A stretch of DNA of 64,000 nucleotides, taken from contig JAEUVB010000021.1 in assembly GCA_016786845.1 (NCBI GenBank), positions 186,001-250,000 of the forward strand. The letters are read 5' to 3'. Of this stretch, positions 26,709 through 35,528 are shown piece after piece. The notes beneath the pieces were generated by a model. That model searched no databases. It was not told the DNA's origin and was given only the letters and a program-made list of their open reading frames with translations. Each line of letters opens with the position of its first letter. Positions within the stretch are counted from its first letter, which is position 1. This stretch comes from Chitinophagaceae bacterium (lineage in GTDB: Bacteria; Bacteroidota; Bacteroidia; Chitinophagales; Chitinophagaceae). Position numbers and translations under genes: made by a program.

Positions 26709-29700
26709 ATGATTTTCAACAAGTCTATTGTATGCTGCCTGGTCTTGTTTTTATTGAGTATAACTACTGTGCGGGCACAACAAGGCTTGGATTCCGTTAA
26801 GCTGAATCTTGAATCACTCAACATCAAAGACGGACTATCTCAAGGCTTGGTACGAAGTATTATTCAGGATAAAGAAGGCTATATGTGGTTTGCTACTAAG
26901 GATGGCCTAAATAAATACGATGGGTATCACATCACTGTTTATAGAAATGATTTGAACAATAAATATTCTCTGCCTGATAATTATATAACAAACATTTCAG
27001 AAGATGACTATGGAAACTTTTGGGTAGGTACTTTTGCAAAAGGAGTACTTTTGTTTGACAAAAAAAATGAACATTTTTATCCTGTTGATATAGTGCCTCA
27101 ATTTCAGTCTTTACATAATAAGGAAATCAAATTTTTGGAATGTAAGGGCCGAAATATGCTGTTGGCTACTTCAAATAATATATACATATTTGATATCAGT
27201 GGATTCAAATTTTCAGAAGATTTAAAAAGCAATCAGAACATTCGGTTGATTTTTGACTACAATAAAGCAAATCCCAAAGTGCCCTATCAGTCTCCTTCAG
27301 AATTGAGTCAATCATTGAATTGGATGCCCAATCAGGATATTTGGGTATGTCGAAAAAATGGTATTGCCATTTGTAAAACCAATGCCAGCCTGGACAAGTG
27401 GGTCTTGTCGGAGTATGCCATCTCTGATTTTGGGATTAATCCCAATAACTTCACTTCTATTTATGTATGTAAAATTCATGGTCAACCTAAATACTTTTTT
27501 CAGCTTCGAAAAGGCATTCTGGTTTATAATGATTCATTGCATCAAACTGAGTTTGAATTGAGCACGGATTTTAACACAAGCTATACAGTTCCCCGATGCG
27601 ATTCGAATGGCAATATTTTATTTAATGTTTCATCTACGTATTATTTATTGAATACCAGGAACAATAAGCTAATGAAAATTCGTCCAAATGACGAAAAGAT
27701 TAATTTATCCAACTTAGGTTATTGCATAGACAAACAAGGTATTATATGGTTAGGGACCAACGGATTCGGCGTGACAAAATATGATCCCAAAAAGCAATTT
27801 TTCCAAACGACCAACATCCCACTAAAGAGGTTATCAAATTCATTTTCTAATGATCCCCTGTTAACTAAATCATGGAGACCGGTAATATATAACCGAGTTA
27901 AAAATACTTATGAGGATATAGTTTCCGGATTATTTGTCGGTCATAAGTTTACTTTTTTATCGGAAGATGCTCAAGGCGTAATTTGGATGAAATCATCATT
28001 TGCAGATTCATTACGCTATCTAATCTCCTTTGATCAAAATACGAAGACCATTAAGAAATATTCTGCACTTAATCAGTACCCCAAACAATTTGAATCCTTT
28101 TACATAGACCGGTACAATCGGATTTGGGTGATTTTTTACAATCCGGCAAAAAAGCATTGTACATTAAGACTATTTGACCCTGCACAGGATGGCTTTACGC
28201 AAGAATATAGTTTTAAACTAAAAAACAATAATTATGATCAAACTCTAACCATCTCGCAATGCTGGCTTGATCGTCAGGGGATCTTTTGGTTAGCCAGCAT
28301 AGATGGACTAATCCGTGTTGATTTACAAAAACAAGAACATAAGATTTGGCAATACGACCCCAATAATCCAAACAGTTTAAGCCATAATACCATTTTTTCT
28401 ATTTGCCCGGATCCAAAGTACCCGGAGAAAATTTTATGGGTCGGTACCAATGGCGGCGGTCTCAATAAATTTGAATATGAAAGCGAAAAATTTTATCGAT
28501 ATACCGATAAGAATGGCCTGCCAAACAATGTGGTATATGGCATTTTAAGTGACGATGCCGGACAATTATGGTTGAGCACCAATTATGGCATCAGCTGTGT
28601 TTCGAAAAATAAGTACCAGGAAGTTAACAATGTAAATAATCTCACGCCTAAAAGAGAACTTTTCTTTAGAAATTTTACAATAGAAGATGGTTTATGCGAC
28701 AATGAATTCAACCGATATGAATTTGCAGGGTTAAAAACCGGAGAATTGGTTTTTGGCGGTATTGATGGAATTACTGTATTTCATCCAAAGAATTTTATTA
28801 CGGATGTATCGGCACCCAATATTAGGATTACCGGGTTAACGGTATTTAACCAAGCGGTGAACTACACCACACATCCTAGTGTACTTGATAAACCTATTCA
28901 ATATGCCACTTCCATTACCTTGCCGTATTATCAAAAAATGTTTACGCTGGAATATGCGGGATTGGATTACTCCAGTACAGATAAGAAACAATATAAATAT
29001 TTTTTAGACGGATTTAATGAGGACTGGATTGATAACGGGTCGAAAAATTTTACCAGCTTTACGAATTTGGATCCGGGAGAATATGAATTTAAAGTGACCG
29101 TTTCTAAAAATGGTGGGCCATGGAATACTGAACCGGCTATCATCAAAATCATAATACTTCCTCCATGGTGGGCCACCTGGTGGTTCCGCACATTGTTGTT
29201 TTTGCTCGGTATTGGAGGCTTGTATGCACTGTATCGCTATCGTCTGCAGCAAGAATTAAAAGTTCTTTCCTTGCGCAACCGCATTGCCGATGATTTGCAT
29301 GATGATATTGGTAGCACATTAAGCAGCATTTCATTATCCAGTACAATCATTCAAAATAAATTACAAGACGAATCTGAAGAAGTAAAGACCTTACTTTCTC
29401 AAATAAGTAAGAATACGGATAATATGATGGAAGCCATGAGTGACATCATTTGGGCCATCAATGCACGCAATGACGGCTTTGAAGGAATATTGCTCAGAAT
29501 GAAGACTTTTGCCATAGAATTATTAGAACCACAGGATTGCACCCTTCATTTTGATGTATCGGATCATATGACTAAGCTCAAGCTCAACCTAGAGCAACGA
29601 CAAAATTTATATTTGATTTTTAAGGAGGCGATTCACAACATTGCCAAATATGCACAAGCGAAAAATGTTTGGGTTGATATTCATGTTCTTGAAAAAAAGA

Positions 29701-29876
29701 ACATGGTTATGCAAATCAAAGACGATGGCATTGGCATGAAAGAAACAAATGGAAACACTTTGGGGGGCAATGGATTACCCAGTATGCAGAAACGAGCCAA
29801 AGTTTTAAAAGGCACGTTAAAGATGAATTCAAAACCAAATGAAGGAACAGAAATTATACTTCAATTTGCCATTTAG
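26709..29876 (+). CDS. Propeller-type sensor histidine kinase (Reg_prop / Y_Y_Y / HisKA_3)
   Basis: This 1055-residue kinase begins with a signal peptide (MIFNKSIVCCLVLFLLSITTVRAQ). Two periplasmic propellers follow, with blades such as DKEGYMWFATKDGLNKYDGY, DDYGNFWVGT, DKQGIIWLGT and DDAGQLWLST, then a Y_Y_Y domain (FLDGFNEDWIDNG, LDPGEYEFKV). One transmembrane helix (WFRTLLFLLGIGGLYALY) leads to a HisKA_3 domain with the phospho-His in ADDLHDDIGSTLSS and an HATPase_c domain (KEAIHNIAKYAQ, DDGIGM, GNGLPSMQKRA). It has no receiver or DNA-binding domain, so it signals through the regulator gene 54 bp downstream. It is a paralogue of the kinase at 3131-6274. The two palindromes upstream suggest regulation by the same factor. 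Confidence 0.92.
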   Translation: MIFNKSIVCCLVLFLLSITTVRAQQGLDSVKLNLESLNIKDGLSQGLVRSIIQDKEGYMWFATKDGLNKYDGYHITVYRNDLNNKYSLPDNYITNISEDDYGNFWVGTFAKGVLLFDKKNEHFYPVDIVPQFQSLHNKEIKFLECKGRNMLLATSNNIYIFDISGFKFSEDLKSNQNIRLIFDYNKANPKVPYQSPSELSQSLNWMPNQDIWVCRKNGIAICKTNASLDKWVLSEYAISDFGINPNNFTSIYVCKIHGQPKYFFQLRKGILVYNDSLHQTEFELSTDFNTSYTVPRCDSNGNILFNVSSTYYLLNTRNNKLMKIRPNDEKINLSNLGYCIDKQGIIWLGTNGFGVTKYDPKKQFFQTTNIPLKRLSNSFSNDPLLTKSWRPVIYNRVKNTYEDIVSGLFVGHKFTFLSEDAQGVIWMKSSFADSLRYLISFDQNTKTIKKYSALNQYPKQFESFYIDRYNRIWVIFYNPAKKHCTLRLFDPAQDGFTQEYSFKLKNNNYDQTLTISQCWLDRQGIFWLASIDGLIRVDLQKQEHKIWQYDPNNPNSLSHNTIFSICPDPKYPEKILWVGTNGGGLNKFEYESEKFYRYTDKNGLPNNVVYGILSDDAGQLWLSTNYGISCVSKNKYQEVNNVNNLTPKRELFFRNFTIEDGLCDNEFNRYEFAGLKTGELVFGGIDGITVFHPKNFITDVSAPNIRITGLTVFNQAVNYTTHPSVLDKPIQYATSITLPYYQKMFTLEYAGLDYSSTDKKQYKYFLDGFNEDWIDNGSKNFTSFTNLDPGEYEFKVTVSKNGGPWNTEPAIIKIIILPPWWATWWFRTLLFLLGIGGLYALYRYRLQQELKVLSLRNRIADDLHDDIGSTLSSISLSSTIIQNKLQDESEEVKTLLSQISKNTDNMMEAMSDIIWAINARNDGFEGILLRMKTFAIELLEPQDCTLHFDVSDHMTKLKLNLEQRQNLYLIFKEAIHNIAKYAQAKNVWVDIHVLEKKNMVMQIKDDGIGMKETNGNTLGGNGLPSMQKRAKVLKGTLKMNSKPNEGTEIILQFAI

Positions 29877-29879
29877 AAA

Positions 29880-29897
29880 ATCATTGATACCAATGAT
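29880..29897. promoter_or_regulatory. Palindrome copy between kinase and regulator genes
   Basis: ATCATTGATACCAATGAT matches the 17812 palindrome at 17 of 18 positions. It starts 4 bp after the kinase stop codon and lies about 33 bp before the regulator start, a place suited to autoregulation. Confidence 0.55.
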
Positions 29898-29930
29898 GAA
29901 CACCATCTATATAAAGTAATAAATTTGTAT

Positions 29931-30572
29931 ATGGAACCGATAAAAATAATGATCCTCGAGGATAATAATGCCCGACGTGATTTACTGGAATTGCTCATCA
30001 ATTCAAGTACAGGTTTAACCTGCGTTGGGGCGCATTCCGACGGTCGTCATATTTTAAAATATGTTTCGGAATCATTACCTGATGTGATTCTTATGGATAT
30101 TGACATGCCACATGTCAATGGCATTGAAGCGTTGACTTTAGTTCGCACACAATTTTCAGAGGTAAAGGTATTGATGCAGACTATTTTTGAAGATGAAGAG
30201 AAAATATTTGATGCGATTATGGCCGGAGCAGACGGATATCTGTTAAAAAAAACGCCTCCGGTAAAATTACTCGAAGCCATTTCTGAAGTGATGGAGGGTG
30301 GTGCACCAATGACTCCCATCGTTGCCAAACAGGTCCTATTACTATTCAACAACAAACATCGAAAGTTTAGTAAAAATAATTTTCAACTGACCGGTAAGGA
30401 AATAGAAATTCTGAATTACCTGGTACAAGGCTGTAGCTACAAAATGATAGCCGGCAAATGCAATATTTCTTACCCTACTGTAAATACGCATATCTCACAT
30501 ATCTATGCCAAATTACAAGTTAGCTCCGGAACGGAAGCCGTTGCAAAAGCGATATCCCACAAATTGGTATAA
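29931..30572 (+). CDS. NarL/LuxR-family response regulator
   Basis: A 213-residue regulator from ATG 29931 (MEPIKIMILED); an in-frame TTG at 29925 is two codons upstream. The receiver domain has E10/D11 and phosphoacceptor D56 (DVILMDIDMP), with KK in GYLLKKTPP. The LuxR-type helix-turn-helix is LTGKEIEILNYLVQGCSYKMIAGKCNISYPTVNTHISHIYAKL. It is a close paralogue of the regulator at 2445-3086 (shared QTIFEDxxxIFD, GGAPMTP, TEAVxKAI). It is almost certainly the partner of the kinase upstream and is a prime candidate for binding the palindrome family. Confidence 0.92.
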   Translation: MEPIKIMILEDNNARRDLLELLINSSTGLTCVGAHSDGRHILKYVSESLPDVILMDIDMPHVNGIEALTLVRTQFSEVKVLMQTIFEDEEKIFDAIMAGADGYLLKKTPPVKLLEAISEVMEGGAPMTPIVAKQVLLLFNNKHRKFSKNNFQLTGKEIEILNYLVQGCSYKMIAGKCNISYPTVNTHISHIYAKLQVSSGTEAVAKAISHKLV

Positions 30573-30669
30573 TCCTTTTCTCTGTCGGCATCTCAATCTA
30601 AGTTACCCAACCTCCGAGCGTTTTTTCGAATGTGAACGAATACCCTCACCTCATTGTACCAAACAAAAC

Positions 30670-30697
30670 CGCCACAAAGACTTTTATCTCTGCGGCG
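30670..30697 (-). terminator. Conserved hairpin terminator, copy 3
   Basis: On the minus strand the arms CGCCGCAGAGAT and GTCTTTGTGGCG pair around an AAAA loop and are followed by GTTTTGTTTG. Compared with copies 1 and 2, one arm base changed (A to G) while pairing is kept as U-G and the loop changed freely. This is the pattern expected if the RNA structure matters. It lies about 40 bp behind the short dockerin-module gene. Confidence 0.75.
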
Positions 30698-30738
30698 ATT
30701 TGTATGGGTTGATTTGGGTTGGATCTTGTTGAAATGAT

Positions 30739-31533
30739 TTAAGGCAAGAATGCCCCTACTCCATTCTGTGCATTCGGGTCGAAGAGATTGAAATCGTCGC
30801 CGTCAATACCCCCGCTTCCATCCAGATCGGTAGAAAGGTAACCCCCGTTTCCATTCTGTATATCCGGATCAAGCAAGTTGAAATCATCCCCATCTACACC
30901 ACCACTCTGGTCGATATCGCCTGTATAGAAGGCATAGGTGCCGGGTGCCACTTGTACCTGATTATCACCATAAGCCTGAGTTGCCGCGGTACTGAAATCG
31001 TAATAGGTATTATCGACCAAGGTGATTGGATTCGCACTCCAGGTTTCCACAGAATTACGATGTCGGATTCCAATGTAATATGACATCCCTGCCTGACCCA
31101 TGCCCCTGAGGACGATGGTGCCATTGGTTTGCAAAATGCCCTTCAACGATTGCACCACATTGTAAGGCGGATTAGATTCATGTAATTGAACCAAGATGGT
31201 ATCACATTCGGTTCCCTGGGTGAGCCATTCCCCCTGATTATACAATACCGTTCTCATCTCACCAATGGCTACATCATAGAACCCCTGGAGATAGGCCTTG
31301 AGATTGAGCGTGAGCTTATAGGGTTGTTGGAACCCTTGTGCGAGCATGTGGTTTCCATTATTCAGGGTCTGTATAACCGTTTCTCCGACGGTAAATGACA
31401 TTGAACAAGAAGATTGGATATAATTTCCACCTGAGCTTGCTATAACCTGCTGACCATTTACATCTGTAAATAGTATCGTCTGTAATATGGTAAGCATTAG
31501 TATTACTGAAATGAATGAAGTCTTTATTTTCAT
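30739..31533 (-). CDS. Short secreted protein with dockerin-like C-terminal module (cassette 2)
   Basis: 264 residues with an N-terminal signal (MKIKTSFISVILMLTILQTIL...NGQ). The rest is very close to the protein at 20814-21608: VIASSGGNYIQ, LAQGFQQPYKLTLNLKAYLQGFY, MRTVLYNQGE, CDTILVQLHES, YYIGIRHRNSVETWS. It ends in two EF-hand-like loops (DIDQSGGVDGDD and DLDGSGGIDGDD) and NGVGAFLP. The gene follows the S74 fiber gene after 66 bp on the same strand, the same arrangement as in cassettes 1 and 3. Function is unknown; a partner or anchor of the fiber is inferred. Confidence 0.8.
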   Translation of the reverse strand: MKIKTSFISVILMLTILQTILFTDVNGQQVIASSGGNYIQSSCSMSFTVGETVIQTLNNGNHMLAQGFQQPYKLTLNLKAYLQGFYDVAIGEMRTVLYNQGEWLTQGTECDTILVQLHESNPPYNVVQSLKGILQTNGTIVLRGMGQAGMSYYIGIRHRNSVETWSANPITLVDNTYYDFSTAATQAYGDNQVQVAPGTYAFYTGDIDQSGGVDGDDFNLLDPDIQNGNGGYLSTDLDGSGGIDGDDFNLFDPNAQNGVGAFLP

Positions 31534-31599
31534 GATAGATTTTTTAGAATTTATAAATTGAATGTGTGCCTGTGATGGCTCAATATGATTGAGAACAAT

Positions 31600-34488
31600 T
31601 TATTTGACCATGGCATCCATCTTCTTCTCCATTTCTTGCAAGCGTTGCATGAGCGATTCATTGGTTTGTTGCAGCTTTTCAATCATTACCTGTTGTTCCT
31701 GCATTCCTTTGACCAATGGAACTACGAATTCTGAATAACGCAAGCTGTAATGATCATGCTCATTTTGTGGTTTGTCTACCCCATTAAAATCATAACCTGT
31801 TTTTTGCGCTGCAGCTTCGACTTCCTGAGCAATAAATCCGGAACGCAGAATAGCTTCTTTCTTAGAAATGGCCTCCTCATCCCGCCAAGCGGTATCAACC
31901 GGATTTAAGAATTGATTCAGTTTACGCACATCCAAACGGTAGGTAACCGGACGAAGTTTAGTAATGAATTCTAATCCTTTCACACCCTCGGTAATATCCT
32001 TTTTAAAACGTCCATCCGACAAGTTCGACCAGGGTTCGTAACCGCCAATGCTGATCACACTGGTATTTCCGAGTTTAACCTGATTACTGGCGGTCATACG
32101 TGCTCCATTTCCTATAGCAGTTGAATTAGTAGCAGTAGACACCACACTGATGTCGGCATCATAACCTAAAAATGTACAATAGTCATTTGAGGGCCGATAG
32201 GAACCCGCATCGAATCCGATTGCCGTGTTACCGCTTCCATTCGTATTGTTTTCCAGCGCTCTATATCCAACCCCGCTATTTTCATTCCCGGTGTTATTGG
32301 AATTCATGCTATATGTTCCGGATGCAGTGTTATAATCTCCTTGTGAATTACTGGATAAACTCATATATCCGATGCCGGTATTTTCACTACCATATACATT
32401 AGTACTTAGAGCCTTCGCCCCCAAAGCTGTATTCAAGTCTGCCTGATTATTGTACAATGCTTCCGAACCAATAGCTGTATTGAAACTTCCATATAGATTA
32501 CCGTATAAAGTCCACTTTCCCACGGCTACATTATCATCACCAAAATATAGGCTATGAAGACCCATAGAACCCATCGCGACATTGTTATTACCATATGTAT
32601 TCTGCATCAGGCATTTATATCCGACAGCTACATTGCTGCTTCCGCTGGTATTACTGAATAAACTTCTGCTACCCAAAGCAAGATTATAAGATCCATAATT
32701 ATTACTTCGTAGGGCCATATAGCCTAAGGCTGAATTTTCATTACCTGTGGTATTAGCTTCCATGCTTAGGAAACCATAAGCGCTGTTATAGTTCCCAGTA
32801 AAATTGGAATGTAAGGATTGTGCACCCATGGCCGTATTAGAGGAACCGGTCGTGTTTTCCTGAAGGGTATTATGTCCGATGGCTAAATTATTAGAACCGG
32901 TCGTATTTAAATAAAGTGAACTATCACCGATCCCGATCAACTTACTTGAACTTAAATTACTATAGATTGCTGCTTGACCCATGGCAATATTGGATGATCC
33001 TGCTGTATTGGATTGAAGGGCATTGAAACCTATCGCTATATTTTTATTTCCTGTGGTATTTTGCTCTAATGATTTATATCCCAGTCCAACATTGTAATCT
33101 CCATTCGTATTATTAAGGATGGCCTGATATCCTACAGCAGTATTGCCAACGCCAATCGTATTCTCACTTAAGGCTTTATAGCCCATAGCGGTATTATAAG
33201 TTCCGGCTGTGTTTCCGTACATTGCTTTATATCCAATTCCGATATTTTGTGTACCAAAGGTATTTTTAAATAATGCACTATCTCCAATCGCCACCTGATA
33301 GTCACCCGTAGAATTGGTGTACAATGTTGCCACGCCAATACCTACATTACGAGACGCACTGATGGCAGAAACACCGGAGTTCAGACCCATATATATATTT
33401 CCATCTGTTTTAAAAAATCCTACCTGTGTATTGTTCACTTTCATTTTTAAGGATTCATTGTCGCTGGTTCCGATGTAATTATTAGCAGGATCTGTTCCGG
33501 CATTTCCGGTTTTCCCCCAGGCATTTGCATCATCCGCTGTTAAGGTGGTCCACGAACCTACACCTGATGCATTACTCATCAACACTTTTCCATCACCCGG
33601 TGCCCCACCCTGAATTCTTATCTGGCCGTTCACATCCAAACGAGAACTTGGTGTCGTGGTTCCAATTCCGACATTGCCTAATGTATTGATCGTCAATTTA
33701 GGAATCGCCTTAATGGTTAAATGTAAATTACCATTGGTATTGCTATTCCCTGTTCCGAAATCTATATCTTCATTTGATCCGGCATAAGATCCTAAATAAC
33801 CGCGGTAAACACCTCCTTCATGCAAACTGATATACATCCCGGTTGCCCCGTCAAAATTTGCTACGGTGCCGCTGTTAGAAATTACATCAAGCTTTGCCGC
33901 CGGAGAAGTGGTGCCAATACCTATTTGCCCTAATCCATCTTCATAGATCACTGAATTTCCACCGGTAATAGAGTCCGTAAACTTAATCAAATGATTTGTA
34001 GTCCCTGAAAGATTGGCAGAGCCGTTCAATCCCGGAGGACCGGGTATTCCCTGTGGTCCTTGAGGACCCGGAACACTTGCATTCTCTGCATACAAAGCAT
34101 AGGGCACACTCAACAATTGCGAAGTGCCCATGACGATAAAATTATTGCCACCATTGATATCCATTTCTACCTGAAGATATTTGAAGCCACTACCCCAGTT
34201 GATTGAATTGAATACTCCGCTTTGTACGATACCCTGTCCAATATTGACATTCATTAAACCTAAATTATTGGTGAGCACAGAATGTGTTTCCTGATACACC
34301 ACAGGACCTGCCTGATTGCCATCCAGCACACTGAATCGCAATGAAATGTTTTGGTTGATCAATTGCGTACCCGAACTATCGCGGGCGATAGCTTGATACG
34401 GAAATGCCTGCGGAACCTGTCCTTGCAGGTATTGAACGCAAAAAATGAACAGCGCAAATAGAATGCTTAGTTTTTTATTGAGTACCAT
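31600..34488 (-). CDS. Secreted fiber: collagen-like stretch, 23 YadA-head-like repeats, S74 domain (cassette 2)
   Basis: 962 residues with a signal peptide (MVLNKKLSILFALFIFCVQYLQGQ). The N-terminal fiber module (AFPYQAIARDSSGT, SLRFSVLDG, VPYALYAENA) is followed by a short collagen-like run (GPQGPQGIPGPPG). Then come GxGTTSPAAKLDV-type segments and about 23 tandem 17-residue repeats of the form NTAxGxxALxxNTTGSx. These resemble the left-handed beta-roll head repeats of trimeric YadA-type adhesins. The C-terminus is an S74 chaperone domain (SDGRFKKDITEGVKGLEFI, RSGFIAQEVE) ending in a coiled coil. A trimeric, self-processing surface fiber is inferred. It shares N- and C-terminal modules with the fibers at 21694 and 58733, but the shaft is different. 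Confidence 0.87.
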   Translation of the reverse strand: MVLNKKLSILFALFIFCVQYLQGQVPQAFPYQAIARDSSGTQLINQNISLRFSVLDGNQAGPVVYQETHSVLTNNLGLMNVNIGQGIVQSGVFNSINWGSGFKYLQVEMDINGGNNFIVMGTSQLLSVPYALYAENASVPGPQGPQGIPGPPGLNGSANLSGTTNHLIKFTDSITGGNSVIYEDGLGQIGIGTTSPAAKLDVISNSGTVANFDGATGMYISLHEGGVYRGYLGSYAGSNEDIDFGTGNSNTNGNLHLTIKAIPKLTINTLGNVGIGTTTPSSRLDVNGQIRIQGGAPGDGKVLMSNASGVGSWTTLTADDANAWGKTGNAGTDPANNYIGTSDNESLKMKVNNTQVGFFKTDGNIYMGLNSGVSAISASRNVGIGVATLYTNSTGDYQVAIGDSALFKNTFGTQNIGIGYKAMYGNTAGTYNTAMGYKALSENTIGVGNTAVGYQAILNNTNGDYNVGLGYKSLEQNTTGNKNIAIGFNALQSNTAGSSNIAMGQAAIYSNLSSSKLIGIGDSSLYLNTTGSNNLAIGHNTLQENTTGSSNTAMGAQSLHSNFTGNYNSAYGFLSMEANTTGNENSALGYMALRSNNYGSYNLALGSRSLFSNTSGSSNVAVGYKCLMQNTYGNNNVAMGSMGLHSLYFGDDNVAVGKWTLYGNLYGSFNTAIGSEALYNNQADLNTALGAKALSTNVYGSENTGIGYMSLSSNSQGDYNTASGTYSMNSNNTGNENSGVGYRALENNTNGSGNTAIGFDAGSYRPSNDYCTFLGYDADISVVSTATNSTAIGNGARMTASNQVKLGNTSVISIGGYEPWSNLSDGRFKKDITEGVKGLEFITKLRPVTYRLDVRKLNQFLNPVDTAWRDEEAISKKEAILRSGFIAQEVEAAAQKTGYDFNGVDKPQNEHDHYSLRYSEFVVPLVKGMQEQQVMIEKLQQTNESLMQRLQEMEKKMDAMVK

Positions 34489-34567
34489 AGTTTTGATTTT
34501 TAAGAATGATTTAATTTAATTCTGAAACAAAGAGACAACACAATTATCAATCATTCAGAAGCACCTA

Positions 34568-34585
34568 TTCAATGGTATCAATCAA
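34568..34585. promoter_or_regulatory. Weak palindrome copy upstream of fiber gene
   Basis: TTCAATGGTATCAATCAA matches the 17812 palindrome at 13 of 18 positions, 80 bp upstream of the second fiber gene. It is weaker than the others and could be chance in AT-rich DNA, but its position repeats the pattern. Confidence 0.3.
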
Positions 34586-34782
34586 TTATTGAGTGGTAAA
34601 AAATATCATCATACAATAAGAAAACTCCCTTTATCGCTGATTGCATTTCATACAATAAATGAATTAAACGAAACCCAATAACATGATTGTGAATCGGATC
34701 TATCCGGTTGTTTGACCGAATGAAAAATGCAGGGAAAATGTATACTCACAAAACAGTTTCGCTATACAGATGGCTTTGAATG

Positions 34783-35523
34783 TTACTTCAATAAATCCAA
34801 AACAATATCCTTTCTGCGTCTGCTCAATTCTATGCGAGTCTGATCTTTCAAGACGATGTAACCATCGCGGTCTGCATGAGAAATAAAAGCCCGATTCACA
34901 AGATGTGAGCGGTGGGTGCGTATAAAATGGTGTGGTGTTAACAATTCATCATATTCACCCAAGGTTCTTGAAATCAGAATTTTGCGGTTATCCTCAGTAT
35001 AGAAACGGGTATAATTCCCAACAGCTTCACAACGGATAATTTCAGCAGGCAACAAATAGTAAACACTTTCCGAAGTGGGTAGTGCCAAACGAAATGATTC
35101 GGAGGAAGGCATTTGAAAATTGTACAGTACATTTTTTAACAATTCATATTGTTGAATAAAATCTTCCTTACTTTCAATAAATCGTTGAATGGCAGATTGT
35201 AATTCCTCTACATCAATGGGCTTCAATAAATAATCAAATGCACTAAAGCGAATGGCATCTATGGCATATTCATTATATGCCGTAGTAAATACGACTTTAA
35301 AATTTTTAGACGGAAGGGATTCCAGTAGTTGGAATCCATTGATATGCGGCATTTGAATATCCAGAAAAACCAAAGCAGGCTGAATCTCCTGAATGAGGGC
35401 AGCGGCTTCTCGAGGATCATTGCAAACATGAACAGAAGTAGATTGAGGTATCATTTTCTCAATCATAATTCGTAGCGCATCTGTCGCTCTTACTTCATCA
35501 TCGATCAGGACTATTTTTAACAT
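34783..35523 (-). CDS. LytTR-family response regulator
   Basis: 246 residues. The N-terminal receiver has the acidic D8/D9/E10 cluster and phosphoacceptor D55 (LVFLDIQMP), with K in FDYLLKPID. The C-terminal LytTR DNA-binding domain runs from about 140 to 243 (IIRCEAVGNYTRFYTEDNRKILISRTLGEY, FIRTHRSHLVN, RIELSRRRKD). The gene starts 5 bp after the stop codon of the kinase gene, so the two form one operon and almost surely a LytS/LytTR-type pair. Targets are unknown; the fiber gene downstream is the nearest candidate. Confidence 0.93.
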   Translation of the reverse strand: MLKIVLIDDEVRATDALRIMIEKMIPQSTSVHVCNDPREAAALIQEIQPALVFLDIQMPHINGFQLLESLPSKNFKVVFTTAYNEYAIDAIRFSAFDYLLKPIDVEELQSAIQRFIESKEDFIQQYELLKNVLYNFQMPSSESFRLALPTSESVYYLLPAEIIRCEAVGNYTRFYTEDNRKILISRTLGEYDELLTPHHFIRTHRSHLVNRAFISHADRDGYIVLKDQTRIELSRRRKDIVLDLLK

Positions 35524-35528
35524 GGGTA

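Noticed and set aside
29920..29927. TAAATTTG matching the Bacteroidota -7 promoter element
   Set aside because: It lies 3 bp before the regulator start codon, and the only TTG upstream is too far for a -33 box, so a promoter here is not credible.
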